The position numbers were made by a program, and so were the translations under genes. The notes under the pieces were generated by a model. It worked only from the letters and a program-made list of their open reading frames with translations, had not been told where the DNA came from and did no database searches. 54,332 nucleotides of DNA from positions 1 through 54,332 of the forward strand of contig JAQGOG010000158.1 of NCBI GenBank assembly GCA_028293765.1. Reading direction: 5' to 3'. Every line of letters starts with the position of its first letter. Position 1 is the first letter of the stretch. Source of the stretch: Gammaproteobacteria bacterium. GTDB taxonomy: Bacteria; Pseudomonadota; Gammaproteobacteria; Steroidobacterales; Steroidobacteraceae. This document shows, in pieces, positions 33,868-43,109 of the stretch.

Positions 33868-34707
33868 ATGAGTGAGCTCATCGTCGCCCATTTATCGGGA
33901 ATCGACGCGAACCTGGGCGGGCTGATCCGCGCAGTGGGCGCTTATGGTCTCGTGACTGAGACCAATGGCCAGCCCTTTCAGGCGCTTGCGCAGGCGATCG
34001 CGCACCAGCAGTTGAATGGCATCGCCGCGCGAACGATCCTGACGCGGTTCGTAAACGCCTGCGGGGCTGGCGCATTTCCAACGCCGGAAGCCGTGTTGGC
34101 GGCGCCGAAAGAAACACTGCGCGCGGTGGGCTTCTCTTTCTCGAAGATCGCCGCGCTCAAGGATCTGGCGACGAAGACGGTCGCAGGCCTCGTCCCCGAT
34201 CGCAACACGCTCATGGACCTCGAGGACGCCGAGATCATCGCTCGACTCACGGAAGTCCGCGGCATCGGCCGGTGGACCGTCGAGATGCTGCTCATGTTCC
34301 AGTTAGGCCGTCCGGACATCCTGCCGGTTGATGACTTCGGCGTGCGCGCCGGATTTCAATTCACCAATGGGTTGCGCAAGATGCCGGCGCCGAAGGTGCT
34401 GGCCGCCTACGGCGAGCGCTGGGGACCGCATCGAACGGCAGCAGCATGGTATCTGTGGCGGGCGGTCGAGCTGAAGCGCGCCGGGACGCTACCCGCGCCC
34501 CAGGAGCGCATTCGGCTGCCGCGTATGCTCCGGCTGCGTCGGGCGGCGCGCACTGTCGATGCTCAAATCGAGACAACGAGGCGTCGCGAGCCAGGCCTGA
34601 AGCCGCCGCGAGTCGCCAGGAAGAGCTCGAAGAAAACAGCGTCGGCAACCGCGCGACGTACCAACACGGTAGTCAGGAAAGCAGACTCAAAGCGCGGGCG
34701 TAAGTAA
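33868..34707 (+). CDS. AlkA-type DNA-3-methyladenine glycosylase (HhH-GPD) with basic tail
   Basis: The 279-residue protein has the HhH-GPD fold of alkylpurine glycosylases: QPFQALAQAIAHQQLNGIAA, the hairpin LTEVRGIGRWTVEMLLMFQLGRPDILPVDDFGVRAG with the catalytic Asp in VDDFG, and WGPHRTAAAWYLWR. It lacks the N-terminal AlkA extension. After about residue 225 it carries an extra tail of some 50 residues very rich in Arg, Lys, Thr and Ser, which may add non-specific DNA affinity. The start at 33868 lies 5 bases after mutM. The last 35 bases overlap the convergent TIGR03067 gene. Confidence 0.92.
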   Translation: MSELIVAHLSGIDANLGGLIRAVGAYGLVTETNGQPFQALAQAIAHQQLNGIAARTILTRFVNACGAGAFPTPEAVLAAPKETLRAVGFSFSKIAALKDLATKTVAGLVPDRNTLMDLEDAEIIARLTEVRGIGRWTVEMLLMFQLGRPDILPVDDFGVRAGFQFTNGLRKMPAPKVLAAYGERWGPHRTAAAWYLWRAVELKRAGTLPAPQERIRLPRMLRLRRAARTVDAQIETTRRREPGLKPPRVARKSSKKTASATARRTNTVVRKADSKRGRK

Positions 34708-35050
34708 TGCTGAGCAGGAGCTGGTCCGCGCGCGCCTGCATGTCGGCGGGCCGCTCGCTGCCGTCCAGGTCGTAGCACACCTTGAGCCGGTCCGCGTCCA
34801 ACTCGTAAATCGCCAGCATCGTGCGCCCGGCGTTGGGGCCTTCGCGCCCCACGATGTCCATACTCTGCGGGAAGGCCGCCTCGTCCACGAGGTACTCGCC
34901 CTTGTCGACGATGTTATTGGAGCGGTCGACGATGCTGTAGCCACCGGCATCGAGGACCAGGTATTTGACGCGCAGCTCGTGTACGACGAGTTCTCTGCCG
35001 CCGACGCTCGCGGCGACCGGCACCCATGCACCTTCCAGTCCGCGCTGCAC
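34673..35050 (-). CDS. TIGR03067-domain protein
   Basis: The 125-residue protein has the LEGAWVPVAASVGGRELV start, the AGGYSIVDRSNNIVDKGEYLVD middle and the MDIVGREGPNAGRTMLAIYELDADRLKVCYDLDGSERP end. Together these match the TIGR03067 lipocalin-like small beta domain of unknown function. It starts at GTG 35050; no ATG is available in frame. No signal peptide is seen. It lies 33 bases downstream of coaD on the same strand and overlaps the end of the convergent glycosylase gene. Confidence 0.82.
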   Translation of the reverse strand: MQRGLEGAWVPVAASVGGRELVVHELRVKYLVLDAGGYSIVDRSNNIVDKGEYLVDEAAFPQSMDIVGREGPNAGRTMLAIYELDADRLKVCYDLDGSERPADMQARADQLLLSITYARALSLLS

Positions 35051-35083
35051 CCCGGTATTGATGGCCGAACCCCCAAGGGCTGT

Positions 35084-35684
<601 letters not shown>

Positions 35685-35734
35685 CCCATTATGGGACCGC
35701 GAGCATGCCGGTTCACGTTGTAGGCTCGCGTAAC

Positions 35735-36352
35735 TTAAGCTCGGGTCAGCAGATGATACCCGACCTCGCCGGCCTGCTTTGACTTCGTGGCGGCCCACCT
35801 TTCCGGTAGTGGCGGCAAACCGGCCCGGGCGGCACATTCGACATAGATCAGGGCGCCGGGAGCAAGCCATACCCCCCTCTCGAGGGCGCCGGCGGCCGCG
35901 GTCAGAAAATCGGAATCGAACGGCGGGTCGAGAAATACGATGTCGAAGGGGCCGCCCGTTCCGGCCAGGAAACGCACTGCATCCCCCTGCTCGACCTGCG
36001 CGCCGCTTGCGCCCCACTCGGAGAGGCGGGCACGCAGTTCACGCACCGCGGCAGCGTCCCGCTCGACGAAGGTGACATGAGCGGCGCCCCGTGAGAGAGA
36101 CTCGAGACCGAGCGCACCGCTGCCGGCAAAAAGATCGAGGCAACGCGCTCCTGACACCCGCGTTCCGAGCCAGTTGAACAACGTCTCGCGCACACGGTCC
36201 GGCGTGGGACGGATCTCGGGCGACGGCGGAAACCGTAGCTTCCTCCCACGCCACATTCCGCCGATGATTCTCAGCAGGCGCGCCTGCGCAGCGCGATGCG
36301 GCCTGGCGGCGGCGCGCCTGCCGGATTTTTCAGTGTGAACCAAGAGTTGCAT
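35735..36352 (-). CDS. rsmD: 16S rRNA (guanine(966)-N(2))-methyltransferase
   Basis: RsmD methylates G966 of 16S rRNA in assembled 30S subunits. The 205-residue protein has RIIGGMWRGRKLRFP, RPTPDRVRETLFNWL, the SAM motif CLDLFAGSGALGLESLSRGA and the catalytic FLDPPF motif. The N-terminal 25 residues are basic and poorly conserved in the family, so the start could be slightly later. It is upstream of coaD and divergent from the VolA-like lipase gene. Confidence 0.96.
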   Translation of the reverse strand: MQLLVHTEKSGRRAAARPHRAAQARLLRIIGGMWRGRKLRFPPSPEIRPTPDRVRETLFNWLGTRVSGARCLDLFAGSGALGLESLSRGAAHVTFVERDAAAVRELRARLSEWGASGAQVEQGDAVRFLAGTGGPFDIVFLDPPFDSDFLTAAAGALERGVWLAPGALIYVECAARAGLPPLPERWAATKSKQAGEVGYHLLTRA

Positions 36353-36480
36353 CTTTCGGCGGGCGGCTTGCCACCGTTCTCACCGTAAGCGTACCCTACC
36401 TTCCAGCTACCAGAAGCACCTAAAAGCACCGGCACGAGGGGTCGTGACCAGGTGTGGTCTCATCAAGGAGCTCGGGAGAT

Positions 36481-38643
36481 ATGGATAAACTCTTTGTGGC
36501 CGCAGCGATGGCGGCTGCGCTGCTCGTGAGTGGCTGCTCTGGATCGGGCTACGGCACCGTAGGCCCGACCAACACGACGAGCGGCAACGGTAACCCGGCA
36601 GGCGCAACGCCGGTCCCGCCGCCAGCGAGTACTACGGCACTCTTTCAGCCGCTGCAGGGCATTCTGCCGTACCCAACCGACCTTTATTTCGCCGGCTCGA
36701 CGGATGGCACGCTGAATATCCAGCCGCCCAACGCGCTCATGCCGAACCAGGCGGCCATCAACACGCTGGATGGCTTCTCGACGACCGCGGTCATCCGCGC
36801 TGGTTTCGGCGGAGCGCTCAATCCTGCCTCGTTCACCGCGAGCTCCGTGATCGTAGTGCAGGTCACGATCGACAACACCACGAAAGCCACGACGGGTGTT
36901 GTGCAGCCTCTCGTGTTCGGCACCGACTACACGGTCGGCGTGGGTCCCGAAGCAGGCGTCGGCAGCAGTATTCTCGAGATCCGGCCGGCGCACCCGCTCG
37001 TGCCGAGTACGGGCACGACCGACAACGGCTACCTCGTAATACTCACGAGCGGCATCACCGACGCGTCCGGCAAAGCGGCCACACCCGACATGGACTATGG
37101 GAACATCAAAGCCGCGCAGCCGACCTGCACCAGCATCGCGAATTCCTCGCTCAACGGCATCTGCAAGCTGACCGGCGCTCACCTGCAGATCGCGCAGGCC
37201 CTCGGCATCAACCCGGCCAACGTCGTGCTGTCTTTCAGTTTCACGACGCAAGCGACGACGGACACGATGGCGGTCATAACGCATACGGCGACAGCGCAGC
37301 CGATGACCGTGCACAACACCGGGCTCACGACGGCGCAGGCAAACCCGCTGCTGAAGGGTCATGCGAACATCTACGTCGGTACGCTGAGCATTCCGTACTA
37401 CCTGACCCGTACGGCTCCCCTCACCGGCTACTGGCAGGGCAATCCGTCGCCGCTGGATGCCAGCAGCCGATTTCTGACACGGTTCAATCCGGTGCCCGTC
37501 CCTACGGAAACGCTGTTGGTTCCGGTGCTCGTCACGGTGCCGAATGCAGCTTCCCCTGCCGCGGGCGCGAAGCCCTCGAGCGGCTGGCCGGTGCTGATTT
37601 TCGAACATGGCATTACGCGCAATCGCACGGACATGCTCGCTGTTGCCGACTCGTTCGCTGACAATGGATTCGTCGTAGTCGCGATCGATCTGCCGCTACA
37701 CGGGCTTACCGATCGGACGAATCCGCTCTATGCGTCTGGAGCCAACCCCCTGTACGCCGGCCTCGGCCTCCCAGCGAGCGGCTCGATCGAGCGCACATTC
37801 GATCTGGACGTGGTGAACAACACGACAGGCGCGACCGGACCGGATGGCAAGATCGATCAATCGGGCGCGAGCTTCATCAATCTCACGAGCGTTCTGACGT
37901 CACGCGACAATCTGCGTGAGTCCGCGGCGGATCTGATCACTCTGACCCGCTCGCTGCCCAATCTGAACCTGGATGCCGATCCTGCTGGCGACATCGATCC
38001 CACGAACATCCACTATCTCGGTCACTCGCTTGGGGCGATCGTGGGAGGCGTATACCTTGGCGCGACCGGCAGCGCGGAAGTTCGCACGGCGACGCTGGCA
38101 ATGCCCGGCGGCGGTATCGCCGCGCTCCTGCGCGACTCGCCGACGTTCGGTCCGCGAATCCTGGCGGGGCTTCAGGCTCAGGGGTTGGCGCCGGGGTCCA
38201 CTCTCCTCGAGGAGTTCTTCCGTGACGCACAGACGGCTGTCGATTCCGGCGACCCCTTGAACTACATTGCCACGGCGGCCAAGAACCACCCGATCCACGT
38301 AATCCAGGTCGTCGGAGGAGGCACCTCGTTGCCGGATCAAGTCGTGCCCAACTCAGCCACAGCGCGCCTGATCCTGGCCGGCGGGCTGACGAGGATTCCC
38401 GCGCCCGCCGCGCCGGGGCCCGTTGTGAGCGGCACCGGCACACCGCCGGGACATCGCGCCTATGTGAATTTCCTCGTGGGCGACCATGGGTCAATCATCG
38501 ATCCCACGGCGAGCCCGGCTGCGACGAGGGAAATGCAGGGTGAGGCGATTACGTTCACCGGCGTGCCCATTCCGGCCTTATTGCCGCCCAGTACGCCCGG
38601 AACCGTCATTCTGATCGGCAATCCAACCATCATTCAGCCTTAG
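36481..38643 (+). CDS. Surface-type lipoprotein lipase (VolA-like, lipase_bact_N)
   Basis: The 720-residue lipoprotein has a lipobox LVSGCSG (Cys near residue 18). The N-terminal domain with ILPYPTDLYFAGSTDGTLNI and DGFSTTAVIRAGFGGALNPASF belongs to the bacterial virulence-factor lipase family that includes the Vibrio lysophospholipase VolA. The C-terminal alpha/beta-hydrolase domain has FEHGITRNRTDMLAVADSFADNGFVVVAIDLPLHG, the nucleophile elbow GHSLGA and a late GDHGS His. It probably hydrolyses phospholipids or esters outside the cell. AAGGAGCTCGGGAG precedes the ATG at 36481. It interrupts the rsmD-ftsY adjacency seen in enterics. Confidence 0.88.
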   Translation: MDKLFVAAAMAAALLVSGCSGSGYGTVGPTNTTSGNGNPAGATPVPPPASTTALFQPLQGILPYPTDLYFAGSTDGTLNIQPPNALMPNQAAINTLDGFSTTAVIRAGFGGALNPASFTASSVIVVQVTIDNTTKATTGVVQPLVFGTDYTVGVGPEAGVGSSILEIRPAHPLVPSTGTTDNGYLVILTSGITDASGKAATPDMDYGNIKAAQPTCTSIANSSLNGICKLTGAHLQIAQALGINPANVVLSFSFTTQATTDTMAVITHTATAQPMTVHNTGLTTAQANPLLKGHANIYVGTLSIPYYLTRTAPLTGYWQGNPSPLDASSRFLTRFNPVPVPTETLLVPVLVTVPNAASPAAGAKPSSGWPVLIFEHGITRNRTDMLAVADSFADNGFVVVAIDLPLHGLTDRTNPLYASGANPLYAGLGLPASGSIERTFDLDVVNNTTGATGPDGKIDQSGASFINLTSVLTSRDNLRESAADLITLTRSLPNLNLDADPAGDIDPTNIHYLGHSLGAIVGGVYLGATGSAEVRTATLAMPGGGIAALLRDSPTFGPRILAGLQAQGLAPGSTLLEEFFRDAQTAVDSGDPLNYIATAAKNHPIHVIQVVGGGTSLPDQVVPNSATARLILAGGLTRIPAPAAPGPVVSGTGTPPGHRAYVNFLVGDHGSIIDPTASPAATREMQGEAITFTGVPIPALLPPSTPGTVILIGNPTIIQP

Positions 38644-38680
38644 CGCCGCATCCCGGCGCGCGGCTTGCTGAGCAATGAGG

Positions 38681-38707
38681 GGCGGCCAGGCGGCCGCCTT
38701 CTCTTTT
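38681..38707 (+). terminator. Hairpin with T-rich tail after the lipase gene
   Basis: GGCGGCC (38681-38687) pairs with GGCCGCC (38692-38698) around a 4-base loop and is followed by TTCTCTTTT. It lies 38 bases after the lipase stop and just before a possible -10 box TACAAT (38714-38719) for ftsY. The T-tract is interrupted, so efficiency is uncertain. Confidence 0.55.
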
Positions 38708-38740
38708 GGCCGCTACAATAGACGGCTAGCGGATCACCCT

Positions 38741-39748
38741 ATGTTCAGACGCGGACCTAAAGACCCCACCCAGAAGCCGGAAGAACGCCAGGGCTTTTTC
38801 AAGCGCCTGCGCAGCCGGCTCAATCGCGGCAATTCCTGGCTTACCTACGATCTGGCGGAGCTGTTCCGCGGACGCAAGATCGATGCGCAGGCCCTGGAGG
38901 AGCTGGAGACTCGCCTGCTAAGCGCGGATGTCGGCGTCGAGGCGACGGAGCACATCCTGGCCGGCCTGCAGAAGCGGGTAGCGCGCAACGAGCTTGCGGA
39001 CGTCGAGGCGCTGATCGCCGCGTTGCGCGCTGCCATCGCGGAGATTCTGGCTCCCTGCGCGAAGCCGCTGGTTATCGATGAGCAACGCAAACCGTTCGTG
39101 ATCCTGGTCGTCGGGGTCAACGGCTCGGGCAAGACCACCACGATCGGGAAGCTCGCCCGCCGCCTCACCGACGAGGGCCGTGAAGTCATGCTCGCCGCGG
39201 GCGACACTTTTCGGGCGGCGGCGATCGAACAGCTCAATGTCTGGGCCGAGCGCTCGGGGGCCGCCTTCGCCGCACAGCAGGCAGGCGCCGATCCCGGAGC
39301 GGTGGTCTTCGACGCACTCCAGTCCGCACGCTCGCGCGGGACCGGAGTGCTGCTGGCGGATACCGCCGGCCGCCTGCATAGCCAAGCGCACCTGATGGAA
39401 GAACTCAAGAAGGTCAAGCGCGTCATCCAGCGTGTCGACCCGTCGGCGCCGCACGAAGTGCTGCTCGTCCTCGATGCCAACCAGGGACAGAACGCGCTCT
39501 CGCAAGCCATACAGTTCCACGAGGCCGTCGGCGTCACCGGCCTCGTGCTGACGAAGCTCGATGGCACGGCGAAAGGCGGCATCGTGATCGCCATCGCACG
39601 CAGGCTCGGGCTGCCGATCCGCTTCATCGGCATTGGCGAGCAGCCGGAGGATTTCGGCGAGTTCGACGCCCAGGCTTTTGCGACAGCCCTGGTGCAGGGG
39701 CCGCGCGAATCCTCGGGCGAGACTGTTCCCGGTCCGTCGACCGGATGA
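38741..39748 (+). CDS. ftsY: Signal recognition particle receptor FtsY
   Basis: FtsY docks SRP-ribosome complexes at the membrane for co-translational insertion. The 335-residue protein has the NG domain: helical N part (LEELETRLLSADVGVEATEHIL), G1 GVNGSGKTTTIGKLA, GDTFRAAAIEQL, DTAGR, and TKLDGTAKGG with GIGEQPEDF at the end. The acidic N-terminal A domain of E. coli FtsY is reduced to about 30 mostly basic/polar residues, a common short form. It is the first gene of ftsY-ftsE-ftsX, 7 bases before ftsE. Confidence 0.98.
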   Translation: MFRRGPKDPTQKPEERQGFFKRLRSRLNRGNSWLTYDLAELFRGRKIDAQALEELETRLLSADVGVEATEHILAGLQKRVARNELADVEALIAALRAAIAEILAPCAKPLVIDEQRKPFVILVVGVNGSGKTTTIGKLARRLTDEGREVMLAAGDTFRAAAIEQLNVWAERSGAAFAAQQAGADPGAVVFDALQSARSRGTGVLLADTAGRLHSQAHLMEELKKVKRVIQRVDPSAPHEVLLVLDANQGQNALSQAIQFHEAVGVTGLVLTKLDGTAKGGIVIAIARRLGLPIRFIGIGEQPEDFGEFDAQAFATALVQGPRESSGETVPGPSTG

Positions 39749-39755
39749 GCATCCC

Positions 39756-40448
39756 ATGATCGCCTTCGAGCGAGTGAGCAAGCGCTATCCCAACGGACGC
39801 GAGGCGCTCTCCAACGTCACATTCAATATCAACACCGGGGAGATGGTCTTCCTCACGGGCCGCTCCGGCGCCGGCAAGAGCACCGTGCTCAAGCTCATCG
39901 CGCTACTGGAGCGCCCCTCGCGGGGCACACTCCTGGTCAACGGTAAGAACACGAGCACGCTAAAGACCCGGCACATTCCCGCTTTTCGGCGCGGGATCGG
40001 CGTCGTGTTCCAGGATCACAAGCTGCTCGCCGACCGGCCCGTGTTCGACAACGTCGCGCTGCCGCTCGTCGTGGCCGCCACACCGCTGAAGGAAATCGAC
40101 AAGCGGGTGCGCGCCGCCCTCGACCAGGTCGGATTGCTCGGCAAGGAGCGCATGCTGCCGTTCGAGCTCTCCGTCGGCGAACAGCAGAGAGTCGGCATCG
40201 CCAGAGCCGTCATCACCAAGCCACCGCTGCTGATTGCGGATGAGCCGACCGGCAATCTCGACCCGGATCTCGCGCTCGAAGTCATGCGCCTGTTCAGGCG
40301 GTTCCAGGACGTGGGGGTTACCGTCGTCGTCGCGACTCACGACCTGCACATAGTGCGCGAATTCGGCCAGCGGGAGATCGTGCTCGACAACGGCCAGGTG
40401 CAGGGTGAGGCCGCCGACTCGCTACCGAGCGTGGTGGCCACCCGATGA
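39756..40448 (+). CDS. ftsE: Cell division ATP-binding protein FtsE
   Basis: FtsE is the ATPase that, with FtsX, controls septal peptidoglycan hydrolases. The 230-residue ABC protein has Walker A GRSGAGKST, Q-loop VFQDHKLL, Walker B LLIADEPTGNLD and switch His in ATHD. The ABC signature reads LSVGEQQR instead of LSGGEQQR, with Val at residue 140 replacing the first Gly. Whether this lowers ATPase activity is unknown. It lies 7 bases after ftsY and its stop overlaps the ftsX start (ATGA). Confidence 0.97.
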   Translation: MIAFERVSKRYPNGREALSNVTFNINTGEMVFLTGRSGAGKSTVLKLIALLERPSRGTLLVNGKNTSTLKTRHIPAFRRGIGVVFQDHKLLADRPVFDNVALPLVVAATPLKEIDKRVRAALDQVGLLGKERMLPFELSVGEQQRVGIARAVITKPPLLIADEPTGNLDPDLALEVMRLFRRFQDVGVTVVVATHDLHIVREFGQREIVLDNGQVQGEAADSLPSVVATR

Positions 40449-41368
40449 GCCTCGGCGTGGCCGGCGCCCGGCACATGCAGGCCTTTCTGGGTTCGCTCGG
40501 CCGCCTCGCGCGCAATCCGTTCGCTACGATCCTGACATTGCTGGTGATAGGGCTGGCGCTGGCTTTGCCGGCGGCACTACAGATCTTCGTCACGAATGCG
40601 CAGGCAGCAACGGGCGATTTCGCGAATGCCGTCGACCTGTCCGTGTACCTGAAGACCGACGTACCGCTCGCGAAAGCCGAGCAGCTGGCACGCAGCGCCC
40701 GGGAACGCGCGGCGGTAGCCGAAGTGACCCTCATTCCGGCAGACAAGGCGCTCGAAGAGTTCCGGACCTACTCGGGCTTCGGTGTGGCCTTGGAGGCGCT
40801 CAAGGAGAATCCTCTTCCGCACGTCCTGCATGTTCGCCCGCGCGAAGCAGCCAGCTCCACGGCGGCGTTGGAGTCCTTACGCCGTTACTTCGCGGCGTGG
40901 CCCGAAGTCGATATCGTGCAGATCGATTCGGAATGGGTCATGCGCTTCAACGCGATTCTGGAAGTGCTGCGGCGGCTGCTCGTGATCGCAGCAGCGTTGC
41001 TCGGAGCGGGAGTTCTCGCGGTCATCGGCAACACGATCCGGCTCGAGATCCTCAATCGGCGCGCGGAAATCGAAGTGACCAAGCTCGTGGGCGGATCGAA
41101 CGGATTCGTGCGCAGGCCGTTCCTGTATACCGGCGTACTCTACGGCTTCGGAGGTGCGGTGTTGGCGTGGCTCATCGTAGAAGCCGCGGTCGCAGTGCTC
41201 GGCCAGCCGGTCGCAACGCTGGCGCAACTTTATGGGAGCCGCTACATCCTCCAGGGGCCGACGGGAGATGACATCGGCTCGCTTCTGGCCGCGGGAACCG
41301 TGCTCGGTTGGCTGGGGGCGTGGATCTCGGCGGCCCGCCATCTGCGTAGCATAGAGCCGCGGGCATAG
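40445..41368 (+). CDS. ftsX: Cell division permease-like protein FtsX
   Basis: The 307-residue protein is a type-VII-like ABC transmembrane component: one N-terminal helix (PFATILTLLVIGLALALPAALQIF), a large periplasmic loop (about 50-175) and three more helices (LLVIAAALLGAGVLAVIGNTIRLEILNRR, GVLYGFGGAVLAWLI and SLLAAGTVLGWLGAWISA). FtsX senses the divisome and activates murein hydrolases through its periplasmic loop. It is coupled to ftsE by ATGA overlap. In many relatives rpoH follows directly; here it lies 8 kb further on. Confidence 0.97.
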   Translation: MSLGVAGARHMQAFLGSLGRLARNPFATILTLLVIGLALALPAALQIFVTNAQAATGDFANAVDLSVYLKTDVPLAKAEQLARSARERAAVAEVTLIPADKALEEFRTYSGFGVALEALKENPLPHVLHVRPREAASSTAALESLRRYFAAWPEVDIVQIDSEWVMRFNAILEVLRRLLVIAAALLGAGVLAVIGNTIRLEILNRRAEIEVTKLVGGSNGFVRRPFLYTGVLYGFGGAVLAWLIVEAAVAVLGQPVATLAQLYGSRYILQGPTGDDIGSLLAAGTVLGWLGAWISAARHLRSIEPRA

Positions 41369-41418
41369 GAGCGGGTCTGACTGATTTCCTGAACGGCGAG
41401 GAGCCCGCGGAGCCAATA

Positions 41419-41658
41419 GTGGTTCCCCATACCGAGCTGTCCGAGGACGCGCTACGAAGTGTGGTGGAGTCCTTCGTGCTGCGCGAAGGCACCGAATACG
41501 GAGAGAAGGACTTCTCGCTCGATCAAAAGCTCGCGCATGTCATTCGACAGCTCGAGCGGGGCGAGGCGCAGATCGTGTTCGATCCGGAATCTGAGACCAT
41601 CGATATCGTGGTCGTCTCGAAGGCTGGCGGCCGGCGACTCGCGCGGAACGTCGACTGA
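41419..41658 (+). CDS. YheU-family (UPF0270) protein
   Basis: The 79-residue protein fits the YheU pattern: VPHTELSEDALRSVVESFVLREGTEYGEKDFSLDQKLAHVIRQLERGEAQIVFDPESETIDIV. The family is small, conserved and of unknown function. The start is GTG at 41419 with CGGAG upstream; no ATG exists in frame. It follows ftsX by 50 bases and converges on the pbpG-like gene. A short palindrome (CGACGCGTCG) lies between the two stops. Confidence 0.9.
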   Translation: MVPHTELSEDALRSVVESFVLREGTEYGEKDFSLDQKLAHVIRQLERGEAQIVFDPESETIDIVVVSKAGGRRLARNVD

Positions 41659-41675
41659 CGACGCGTCGGGACGAA

Positions 41676-42599
41676 TCAGGTTTTGCCGGCCACCGCGGAG
41701 GAGGCGCTCTCGAGCAGCTTCGCTTCCATCCACTTCCTGATCCGGGTGGCATCGGCCACGCGGGTGCGCTTCCCAAACGAATTCAGCAGCACGATCACGA
41801 CGGTGCGGCCTTCGATCACCGTCTGCATCACCAGGCAGCGGCCCGCCTCGCTGATGTAGCCGGTTTTCTGCACGACGATGTTCCAGGTCGGGTTCGATAC
41901 CAGCGAGTTCGTGTTGTGGAATCCGACCATGCGGCGGCCGATGCGCACGTCGTAACCCGGATCGATGGAATATTCGCGGATCGTGGGGTTTTCCGAAGCG
42001 GCCATCACCAGCTTGGACAGGTCCTCGGGGCTCGCCACGTTCTCGCTCGACAATCCGGTCGGCTCGATGAAGTGAGAGCTGCTCATGCCGAGCGCCTCGG
42101 CTTTCGCGTTCATGGCCGGCATGAACGCCTTCAGTCCGCCCGGATAATTGCGCGCCAGGGCATGGGCGGCGCGATTTTCCGACGACATGAGGGCCAGGTG
42201 AAAGAGATCGCCGCGGGTCAGCTGCGTGCCGACGGTCAGACGCGAAAACGCGCCCTTGCCGATGGCCACGTCGTCCGCGGTGATGTCGATCACCTCATCC
42301 ATCGGCTGCTTCGCTTCTTCGACCACGAGGGTCGTCAGCAGCTTCGTGATCGAGGCGATGGGCATCGCGACATCGGCGTGCCGCGAATACAGGACGGAGG
42401 AATGGGTCGCATCGAGGATGAATGCGGCGCTGGATCGCAGCCCGGGCTCTTCCAGGGAGAGCGATGCTCGATGCGCATGGGCGCGAGCATGATGTCGTAC
42501 CGGCGCGGACGCGGTGTGCGAGGAATGCGCTGCATGGGCGCCGGTGCTGGCGAGCAGCAGAGCGGTCGCTGCCAGCATTAATGTTTTACCCCGATTCAT
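41676..42599 (-). CDS. pbpG: D-alanyl-D-alanine endopeptidase (PBP7-type)
   Basis: This is a periplasmic low-molecular-mass penicillin-binding protein that cuts peptidoglycan cross-links. The 307-residue protein has a signal peptide (LMLAATALLLASTGAHAAH), a His/Ala-rich linker (residues 24-48) and the S11 active-site motifs SITK (Ser 83), SSEN and KTG (VVQKTGYI). It lacks the C-terminal amphipathic anchor of PBP5/6. AGGGA precedes the ATG at 42599. It is convergent with yheU. Confidence 0.95.
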   Translation of the reverse strand: MNRGKTLMLAATALLLASTGAHAAHSSHTASAPVRHHARAHAHRASLSLEEPGLRSSAAFILDATHSSVLYSRHADVAMPIASITKLLTTLVVEEAKQPMDEVIDITADDVAIGKGAFSRLTVGTQLTRGDLFHLALMSSENRAAHALARNYPGGLKAFMPAMNAKAEALGMSSSHFIEPTGLSSENVASPEDLSKLVMAASENPTIREYSIDPGYDVRIGRRMVGFHNTNSLVSNPTWNIVVQKTGYISEAGRCLVMQTVIEGRTVVIVLLNSFGKRTRVADATRIRKWMEAKLLESASSAVAGKT

Positions 42600-43109
42600 C
42601 GAATCCCTGATCCTTCCCGACATCGATGGCTGGTGTGAGATTCAGTGTAGCAAAGCACGGCACGTATCGGAATGTCGTGATGAAGTGCTCACCGGCGCAA
42701 ACGACGGATGGGCGCCACCCTACAAAGTCGATTGCCGTCATGGAACTTATGTCGCCTACCCGCAGATATCGGCAGCGCGGCGGCACTATTGAGTCGCTTT
42801 ATCGCTGCGCACACCGGACAGCTGCCAGCGTTGAATGCCTCCCGAGGCCGTGGTCCGTGGGGCGCTGATCCTGTTCCCGCAGGGTGACCTCGAAAAGAGT
42901 GCCGCCACCAAGCCCCCGGCCACCGCCCGGGAACCACATTAAGTCGTACTATTTTGAGTTACTCGCAGGGTGGGAGCCGAAGCTTGGGCGTTCTGGCGAT
43001 TAAGCCGCTCCCGTGAGGATGGGGCGCCACGGGATAGCCTTTGTGCTTGGGTCCGCAGAAGCCGGCAGATCCCCCTCTCCAGGCCGACGCGCAAGCGCCT
43101 CTCTCGGGC
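42600..43109. other. Intergenic stretch without a recognised gene
   Basis: These 510 bases hold no frame with natural composition or recognisable domain. A degenerate palindromic stretch (GGATGGGCGCCACCC near 42707-42721) resembles pieces of REP-type repeats, but no second copy is in the window. The part from 42930 to 43109 precedes the end of the DUF1003 gene and could include the left edge of an inserted segment. Confidence 0.4.

Noticed and set aside
36463..37608. 381-codon minus-strand open frame under the lipase gene
   Set aside because: Arg-rich antisense shadow; the plus-strand lipase has signal, lipobox and catalytic motifs.
38918..39781. 287-codon minus-strand open frame under ftsY
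   Set aside because: Antisense to FtsY, with no recognisable motif.
42700..42725. REP-like palindrome GGATGGGCGCCACCC
   Set aside because: Only one degenerate copy is in the window, too little to call a repeat family.
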